Made by a program: the position numbers and the translations under genes | Part shown: positions 56,662-64,000 of the stretch, one piece after another | How the letters are laid out: every line of letters starts with the position of its first letter | Position numbering within the stretch: position 1 is the stretch's first letter | Notes under the pieces: generated by a model | Database searches by the model: none | Told to the model about the DNA's origin: nothing | The model's input: the letters and a program-made list of their open reading frames with translations, nothing else | Assembly: GCA_031216915.1 (NCBI GenBank) | Contig: CM062292.1 | Span: 7,813,920-7,877,919, forward strand | Reading direction: 5' to 3' | Origin: Pictodentalium vernedei | Lineage: Eukaryota; Mollusca; Scaphopoda; Dentaliida; Dentaliidae | Length of the DNA: 64,000 nt

Positions 56662-58079
56662 ATGAGTGGCCTAGAAAATGAAGTTTAATTTTCCAATCCA
56701 GGAGATTGGGTTATCATTGTCTCTTTTTGTGTACAAATCCAAATCCTTCTTATCCTACCATTTAATTCAGTTTCTTCTTAAGAACATCTCAGTTTTGATA
56801 CACGGCAACACCAGGTACCACACTGAGTGCACGAGAGAGTGCGGATATATAGAGTGCGGATATATATTGTTTTTTATTAGTATCCTATCGGTGTTCTATT
56901 TTGGGAACTACGCAGTTGCATTATGCGTAGATGAATGTAGACACCCCGGTTATTAAACTATAATCATAAAATTTCACTGGTTGTGTCCAATGCTGACGAC
57001 TTGTCCATTATTATCATTCTCATATACTTATATCCGTTAAAAGGTAGCTCAATGCATGCTCTTACTTATGATTCGTAGGTTTTTTTTTGCTTGGGGAACT
57101 ACGCGTAGATGAACATGACATTCAAAAGTCAGGCTATTGGGCTATTCACTCAGAATTTCTGTCAGAATGGATAGCAACAGCTAGCGTGCGATCTAGCTTC
57201 GGCGAGATGGCACTTTCGTTGTTGATATCTATAAAGACCGAAAATTCATTAGCAAGTTAAACAGAAGCAGGAATGAAATTGTAAACCACAGTCCCCTCTT
57301 CATATGGGTTTCAGGCATGCTATCTGCTGCAACCCATACAGGCTCTTTATCTCCAGATCTGGATCACTCGATTACATTCGAGTTTAGTGAATATGAGCAG
57401 GATTCTGTCACCCTGAACCCCCAACTCATGAAGTCCCACTCGCTGTGCCTGTCGATGACTTGTCCAATTTTTTCATATAACTAAAGCTGATAAAAGGTAG
57501 CTCAATACATGCTCCAACTTATGATTCGTGGGCCTTAAACTACGTGTAGATGAACGTGACAGCCAAAAGCCGGAATACCACCCCCCCCCCCCCCCCCCCG
57601 CAAATCCATGGCGATGTCTCCAGTAAATACGTTTCCTGTTTTCTATAACACAACGTCTTTGATCCACCACCCCCTCTCATAATACCCTATTCGTTGTGCC
57701 TAATGTTAATGATCTGTCCATAAGTCTCATTTATTTATATCTGATAAAAGATAGACCAAGAGCATGCGTTTACTTGCGATTATTAACTCGATATTAACTC
57801 GGGAAATAGCCCGCGAACAACGACTTGGGTTGCGTGTGGTTTACGTTATGTCTAAAAAACCTGCACGGACGGGCTGTGGATTATGGCAGGTTGTGACAGG
57901 CCTCGGCAAAGTAATGCGGCATAAGTTTATCAAACTACTAACTCAGAAGGATTTTTGCCAGAATAGATACCTGTTATTAGCGTGCAATATCGCTTCGGAG
58001 AGATGGCACGTTCGTTGTCGGTATCTGTATGGGGGAAATCCCCCAAGCACGTTTGGACAAAATATTTCATATAGCCATC

Positions 58080-58554
58080 GTTCAGCTTTGCAAACGTCTC
58101 TTCTTCCACGAGACGTTCAGATAGTTAAATCGCCTCTTCTCTCACTTCGACGAGTCAACGCGTACGACTCTGAATTTAGTTTTGAATCACTTTTCTGTAC
58201 AACTATACATCCTCCTGATTCCATACTCATTGCCATCATTACTTCCTCACCATTCGAAACTACTCTGTTTTGCCGGATGACACCATTTTTACTAACTGGT
58301 CGCTTTCGATGAATAACTGATGAACGACTCCGCTGTGAACAAAATGACTGTGCCCCGTAACGCTTCACTGGAGACAACTCTAGCTTGGTTCATATCGGCC
58401 GATCAACGTCTTTTCAGCCGAATCTGAAGTCACAGATAATGGGCACTTCTGGTAAGGAAATTCCTATCTGACAAATAAATATTAATTTGATAAACGATTG
58501 TTGATTTCATTCACAGATTTAGTCTTCATTGATGAATTTGACAGTTTGAAAAAT
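58080..58554 (+). repeat. Segmental duplication, copy 2
   Basis: Collinear with 53236-53722. It ends at 58554, where a unit of the neighbouring degenerate array (GGTCGTCTGTGGAC) replaces the rest of the lectin exon. Confidence 0.8.
58517..58554 (+). pseudogene. Truncated C-type lectin exon
   Basis: Behind an intact acceptor (TTCATTCACAG) the first 12 codons of the lectin exon are present (DLVFIDEFDSLKN after the shared phase). The sequence then switches to the repeat array. The rest of the domain is missing, so this is a broken paralogue exon. Confidence 0.8.
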
Positions 58555-59560
58555 AGGTCGTCTGTGGACTACGTCAATTCTAAAATATGCGAACGAGCCG
58601 CAGGCTACAGCGGGCTACAACAGGCCACAACAAAATAATGCAGCACAACTTCATTAAACTACCAACCTAAAAAAAATCTGCTAGAAACGATCGCAGCAAC
58701 AAGCGCGATCCCGCTTCGGCGAGATCGCGCGCTTGTTGTTGATATCGATATGGGCGGGAATCCCATTTGGACTTTAAAAAAGCACAACTGGCTAAGTAAA
58801 ATCAGAGAAGGCCTGTAAACACAATAGTCGTCGAATGACCGTTTGGGTCGTTTGTGGACCACCACAGTTATAAAATACGTGAACCGGCCACCGGCCACAA
58901 GCTACAGCAGGCTGGCTGTAACAGGTCACAACAAAGTAATGCAGCACAACTTCATTAAATTACCAAAGGAATTTCTGCCAGAATCGATCGCAGCAACAAG
59001 TGCGCGATGCCGCTTTTCGAGATCGCACGTTTGTTGTTGGTATCAATATGGGCGGAAATCCCATTTGGGCGTACAAAAAGCACGACTGGCTCAGTACGTT
59101 CAGAGAAGGCCGGAAAACACCATAGTTCCCCTTTTCAGTGGATTTCGGTCATGCTATCCGGTGTAACCTGACTACAGGTTACGATATTTGCCCCACATTT
59201 CCATGTCTGGATCATTTGATTATAAACTAGTTTGATGACTATGAACAGGTTTCTATGTGGAAACTGTGACCAGGCTTCAGTAATTATACGTATCAAATGA
59301 GTTGAGCCACACTCAATAAATGAAATAGTAAAATCTATTACTCTAAAATAGTGTCAACTTGCTACATAATTCCACAAGTATCAATTCCGTGCGTGCTTGA
59401 CATCCATATAATTCTCAAGTTGGACCCGGGTCGAGTTTATGCACTCCTTATAAGATCCCCTTCGTTGGGCCGAATGTCGATGATTTGCCCATTATTCCTA
59501 TACATATCGGATATAAAGTTGTACAACTACATGCTCATATTTCGGAATCGATAGACAATC

Positions 59561-60279
59561 GAGATGAGAAACATACATGGCCATTTCGCCGATAATTTCA
59601 TTGTTCGGCAAGATGTTCCATCCAGTGAATTGTTGCTGAGATTTATTTTTAATTACTATTATTTTATGATTGCGAAAACATTCGCCAACCATGCTACCAG
59701 TGGGTGAATTTTGTCCTTTCTCCTATTGTACGTTTCTGCATTGCAGTTTATTAAGGGGTTGTTGTAATGCACCCACCGTTATCCATATTTATACATATAC
59801 CCGCCTCCCACCAAGTATTCTTTCAAGGTGCTACATACCCTGACTGTGCGTCTCAAGAACTGGTATCCCTCCACTCATCTTTACATTAGTAAATGTCTTT
59901 GTTCAATTACTTACATTTTTATAAATACACACATATACCCGCCCCCGCAAAAGTGGCTCAAATCTCAATTTGTTAATATCAATATACCAACGAGGTACTA
60001 GCTCCTCCCCAAATTAAATTAAACATTTCTTGAACATGTACATACCTGCTAATAATTTCTAAAGTGAAGAAAATGGAAATAATGTGCAGTATTACCTATG
60101 AGTTGTAACTAATGTATTTGTATCTCCCAATTTATTTGTATAAACGTTACTGCTATTTTAAAAAATCTCCGATTGATAATCTTCTTGCATGTGGAATAAC
60201 TATATATATACCTATTTCGCGATTTTCCATCGTCTCCCCGATCTGAACTGCGGCATAAACGAGGAGGCGATGATGAATC
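59561..60279. other. No gene recognised
   Basis: AT-rich DNA with short motif-free ORFs. Confidence 0.4.
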
Positions 60280-60494
60280 TCGACACCCAGAGGTTACTGC
60301 TGTGGAGCTCTTGTATTTTCTGGAATTGTATTTTTAGGTATGACTTTAGAAAGGTTGAACCATTGACATATTCTTAGATATGGTGATTTGCCAATTGAAA
60401 TCATTTTGATTTGTTTTAATCACTTTCATTAACAGGTGGAAGATGCAGTTCTGGGGGTGCGGTCGTAGGGGTCTCATAGTATTGGCTCCTGGAC
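60280..60494. repeat. Foldback element, copy 2 (diverged)
   Basis: GTATTTTCTGGAATTGTATT, then AACCATTGACATATTCTTAG with GGTGATTTGCCAATTG, and at the end CATAGTATTGGCTCCTGG match the order of blocks in 1593-1835 (TTTTCTAGAATTATATTTTA, ACCATTAACATATTTGAAG, GGCAATTTGCCAGTTG, TATAGTATTGGTCCTTGG). The inverted symmetry is weaker here. Confidence 0.5.
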
Positions 60495-60781
60495 GTTCAC
60501 CACTGGCGTTCATAGGGCTGGGGTTTTGGTTTTTTTTTTCTTCTCACATACCAGCCATCACAATAAACAAAGTACAATAAGACCACTGTACTGAATACCT
60601 TCAACCATGCTATCTGTCATATTTTTGCTATGTTTATTAACATTGTTTCAGACCAGCAACAAATAGAAGTTATCAAGATTCGCCTTTGAACCAGCACATT
60701 TTATTTGTATAAATTTTATCTTTGCTATACAGTGTAAATCAATTTCCGTGACTGTGACATGGGGTATAGTTCTGCCTGATA

Positions 60782-61790
60782 ATGGCGGGTAGCATAACGT
60801 TGGACGAGATCCAGACAAAAGCAGAATACGATTTCATCAGCCAATACATCGGTAGGATACCCGCCTCTGGAGACGCGGACGATACCCCATTCCAGCACCT
60901 CATCGGTAGGATACCCGTCTCTGGAGACGCGGATGATACTCCATTTCAACACCCCAGAGGGAAGTGTGCATATTACTCACCTGATGACCTTCGTTCTCCA
61001 CAAAGTAACCCGAAGAATACATTCTCCCTCTTTCAAATAAATTGTCAAAGTATCAGTGCTCACTGGGACTCGCTCAGTGAACTCATGTTCAATATTCAGG
61101 AACCTGGTAACAACTTTGACATTATTGGGTTAACTGAAATTTTCCAAATTCGGCCACCCATTTCATATACCCTAAACGGATATCAACCACTTCTGTACAA
61201 ATGTCGCCCTCCAGAAGACGGTGGACGAGGCGGTATCGGACTTTTCGTTAAAGAAGGCATCGAGTTCAAAATTCGCGATGACTTGTCAATTTTTATTCCC
61301 CATATTTTGGAATCCATCTTTATTGAAATAGAAATCAATAAATTAAAAAGGGTTACTGGAATCATCTACAGATCAAATACCCCTCCAAAGGCCGATATGG
61401 AAATTCTCCTTTCCAATATAAACCTTATAACAGATATATTAACCCACGAAAATAAAATCTCGTATATGATGGGTGGCTTCAACATTGCCATCCTGAAAGT
61501 GGAATCGCACAGAAAAAAAACGCAGAATTTATTGATTTAATATTCAGTCAAGGATTCATCCCTCTTATAACCAAACCAACTAGGGAAACAAGTTATTCTG
61601 CAACCTTAATTGATCACATTTACTCAAACAACATCACATCGACTTCTTCATCTGGCATAATCTTGACTGATGTAGCTGATCACTTTGGCATTTATTATAC
61701 AGAGGTTAGGTTGCCAGCGAAAGACTCCTCAACCCCGAAATTTAAACGAAGGATTATTCCTGAGAGTATCGCTCACTTTCAGTCACTGCT
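60782..61790 (+). pseudogene. Non-LTR retrotransposon ORF2, endonuclease domain
   Basis: From an ATG at 60782, after an N-terminal 18-codon tandem duplication (60848-60955), the AP-type endonuclease is read. FSLFQINCQSISAHWDSL comes first, then IIGLTEIF with the catalytic Glu. GGRGGIGLFVKEG, GIIYRSNTPPKADME and MMGGFNIAI follow. The last holds Gly in place of the catalytic Asp of the usual GDFN. After a frame change near 61510, SYSATLIDHIYSNN and VADHFGIYY close the domain with its His. The endonuclease nicks DNA to prime reverse transcription. The layout is of the CR1/Jockey group. Confidence 0.85.
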
Positions 61791-61798
61791 GACGGAAT

Positions 61799-62283
61799 GT
61801 GACTTTTCTAGCGTCATTGGATATGAGTTGCCCTAACCTGGCCTATAATGTATTTATGGAAATCTTTCAAAGTGCCTTCGATGTAGCATTTCCCATAATC
61901 CAAATCCGCACCAGTGAAAGTAAAATTAAGCGTCAGCCATGGATGACAAATGGCCTCTTAATTTCCTCAAAGATAAAAGGAAATTCTATCACAAAAAGTT
62001 GAAAGCACCCACTGACCAAAATATTCAAAACTATAAAAATTACAGTAGAATCTTTAACCGTATCAAGAAACAAAATAAGGCAATCTGTTATGAAACTATC
62101 TTGACAGAAAATAAGCACGACATGCACAAAACCTGGAAAATCCTCAACGAAAGTATTACTGAAGACAAACGTGTGCCCAAGCTCCCCTCCTTCTTTGTCC
62201 AAAACGACCAGGAAATTAAGGACCCGTACGAAATTACAACGGAATTTAATTGTGAAAACGACTTCTCCTTACGAAATAATTAA
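61799..62283 (+). pseudogene. Non-LTR ORF2, endonuclease-RT linker
   Basis: Two overlapping frames give IKRQPWMTNGLLISSKIKGN, then KFYHKKLKAPTDQNIQNYKN, NYSRIFNRIKKQNKAICYET and HKTWKILNES. This is the basic linker found between endonuclease and RT in CR1/Jockey-type elements. A frameshift near 61975 separates the two. Confidence 0.75.
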
Positions 62284-63061
62284 TGTTATTAAATCAATGA
62301 AATCCAAAACAAGTCCTGATTGTGAAGGTATCACGTCAGATCTTCTTAAACAAACTGTAAATTTTATAGCCCTACCATTGGCACACATAATCAATAATTC
62401 ATTCAAAAACGGCATAGTGCCCGATAAAATGAAAATCGCCAAGGTAATCCCCATTTTTAAATCTGGTGATGCACATAAGTTCACAAATTACAGACCAAAT
62501 AGTATCCTACCAATATGTTCGAAAGTCTTAGAGAAACGCATGTCGAAGAGACTCTTTAGTTTTCTAGATAGCTTTAAAATCTTGTATGGGCATCAATATG
62601 GATTTAGGGAAAATATTCCACAATTCACCCCGTTCTCCAGCTTTTGAAAGATATCGCTGAAGAAAACAATAAAACTACTAAACACTCCACTTTAGAGATT
62701 TTCCTTGATCTGAAAAAAACATTTCAAACAATAAATCATGAAATTTTGTTACCGAAACTTGAGCACTATGGTGTGAGAGGAATTACCAATAACTGGTTCA
62801 AAAACTACTTATCTGACAAAAAACAATTATGGTAAACACAAATCGGATTTGGTTCAAACTGATCGCGGCGTACCACAGGGCTCAATATTAGGACCTATCC
62901 TTTTCTTACTATATATTAATGGTATTTTAAACTCAACTTCACTGAACTTGTTAGCATTCGTGGACGATACTACAGTGTACGCATCAAGTGACTGCACGAA
63001 TAGCTTAAAAACCAACATAAACAATGAACTGCAAAAAATTCTGCTAATCGCCTTGTCATAA
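62171..63061 (+). pseudogene. Non-LTR ORF2, reverse transcriptase domain
   Basis: The motifs run in order: SMKSKTSPDCEGITSDLLKQ, then MKIAKVIPIFKSGD, YRPNSILPICSKVLEKRM and GHQYGFREN. After a frame change near 62640 comes FLDLKKTFQTINHEILLPKL, with the first Asp but Thr-Phe-Gln-Thr where Ala-Phe-Asp-Thr is usual, then GVPQGSILGPILFLLYINGI. FVDD at 62957-62968 is the catalytic box (Ala-Asp-Asp in most relatives). It copies the element RNA at the nicked target. Several frameshifts make it inactive. Confidence 0.85.
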
Positions 63062-63664
63062 ACGCTAACAAAACTAAATACATATTAATTAACCCAGGCA
63101 GAAAAAGCCAACATTTACGTAACAGAGTATCTATATCGACGACAAAGAAATAATTAGGGTAGGCGTTGAAGAAACCGAAAAGTCCCTCAAATTTTTTGGC
63201 ATCAACATTGATGACAAGTTATCGTATAAAACACACATCACACAGATATGCTCAGAAATTTCACATGCAAATTTTGCCCTCAATAAAGTTAAAGCCATTC
63301 CCATTTCTCTACACAATGCCTTGAGAATGCTTTACTTCACACTCGCACACAGTCACTTGCTTTGTGGGATTCAAATCTGAGGTAACTCAAAAGCGATCAG
63401 CATATTGCTGTTAATGCAGAAAAAACCCTGCGAATTATCAATAACCAAAAAATCAATGCCCATACTGACCCGTTGTTCATTAAAGATCGTATCCGAAAGG
63501 TTAATTACTTATTTAAACTCCATGCTGCTCTGTTCATCTACGACTGGAAAAAGTCTAATCTTCCAGCCTCATTTGGCGATTTTGTCACCTATGTTAGTAC
63601 ACAGACCCACAGAAACACTAGGGAGTCTACGTTTAAATTAGCAATATTACAAATAGTTCATTGA
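63062..63664 (+). pseudogene. Non-LTR ORF2, thumb and C-terminal part
   Basis: Frames after the RT give KFFGINIDDKLSYKTHI, a weak LRMLYFTLAHSHLLCGI segment, NYLFKLHAALFIYDW and FKLAILQIVH, as in the C-terminal region of CR1/Jockey ORF2 proteins. At least three frame changes occur. The 3-prime end of the element and any terminal repeat were not found in 63665-64000. Confidence 0.7.
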
Positions 63665-64000
63665 TAATGTACCTCACTTGACATATATTGGCCTGAATTC
63701 AATGAAATATTCTTCTAACCTAATTCTTGTAATTTTTAAACTAAACTCTGGCTCTTTTCAGCTTTGAAGGCCTACAACATAACAGGAGATCAGTTATTCC
63801 TTGAGAAATGGCGTAAAATGCTGTGATAACTGACTTTTTGTCACGAAAATACACAAAATGATACATTAAGTAATGGTGTTAAAATTACTCAAATATACAT
63901 ATATTCGGGAAAGCGCGTTCATCGGCGACTGATTTTCAAACCAAACTGCTTTTCGCCTGTCTTATATCGGAAATCAGTGTGGTCACTGTTCATTCCCGGG
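63665..64000. other. No gene recognised
   Basis: This may include the 3-prime untranslated region of the non-LTR element. Nothing else is recognised before the window ends. Confidence 0.4.

Larger units (their letters stand above)
56990..59560. repeat. Degenerate repeat array containing the lectin duplication
   Basis: Related blocks recur. GACTTGTCCATTATTATCATT with TAAAAGGTAGCTCAATGCAT appears near 56995, 57460, 57712 (diverged) and 59480 (diverged). The block GCAACAAGCGCGATCCCGCT, with GATATGGGCGGGAATCCCAT and GCACAACTGGCTAAGTAAAA, appears near 57170 (partial), 57965, 58690 and 58990. CACAACAAAATAATGCAGCA recurs near 57905, 58628 and 58930. No coding is conserved. A 19-base C tract is at 57581-57599. 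Confidence 0.65.

Noticed and set aside
58117-58377. 86-codon minus-strand ORF rich in Arg/Ser
   Set aside because: It lies in the intron part of the lectin duplication, and the corresponding frame is not open in the other copy at 53.3 kb.
55770-63664. One continuous two-ORF non-LTR retrotransposon
   Set aside because: ORF1 and ORF2 are separated by 4.1 kb of lectin-related duplication and repeat array; common origin is possible but not shown, so they are listed separately.

Overview
The window is eukaryotic, AT-rich and dominated by transposable elements. It looks like a marine invertebrate, most likely a lophotrochozoan and probably a mollusc. The reasons are a C-type lectin gene split by phase-1 introns, Tc1-like and Penelope-like elements, an env-bearing Ty3/gypsy provirus, CR1/Jockey-type non-LTR elements, and dispersed (TTTA)n-GGTGTTTAA repeats of a kind common in mollusc DNA. 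The species cannot be fixed from this sequence. No tRNA, rRNA or bacterial-type operon was recognised.

Layout. 1-9.0 kb holds foldback repeats, a 43-bp minisatellite, tandem Penelope GIY-YIG fragments, a decayed Tc1 transposon and a cluster of stem-loops. 9105-9320 (+) is an exon for the first half of a C-type lectin domain. 9748-26362 is a 16.6-kb minus-strand Ty3/gypsy provirus with two LTRs and a 4-bp target duplication. 26.4-34 kb is mostly unannotated intron-like DNA with divergent repeats. 34.0-38.2 kb is a second, badly decayed minus-strand gypsy element. 39.3-44.9 kb is a tandem array of a 2.3-3.1 kb non-coding unit. 45.1-47.4 kb has SINE-like repeats, an array of nuclear-receptor-like motifs and a solo LTR related to the provirus. 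49.4-51.2 kb is a long-TIR element with an internal minisatellite. 53694-53905 (+) is the exon for the second half of a C-type lectin domain. It matches the first exon in phase, so the 44 kb between them is plausibly one intron. 55.7-63.7 kb holds non-LTR retrotransposon ORF1 and ORF2 remnants around a degenerate repeat array.

The most interesting unit is the provirus. In transcription order it reads LTR, gag, two pairs of CCHC zinc knuckles, a macro (ADP-ribose-binding) domain, an in-frame 19-residue repeat linker, protease, reverse transcriptase, RNase H, integrase, an F-type envelope gene, at least three unassigned ORFs, two related RING-finger ORFs, a polypurine tract and the second LTR. 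A macro domain inside pol and RING genes downstream of env are not part of the standard gypsy plan. They suggest a complex, retrovirus-like lineage that could act on host ADP-ribosylation and ubiquitin signalling. This copy carries stop codons and frameshifts throughout and looks non-functional. All function statements rest on motif recognition by eye.
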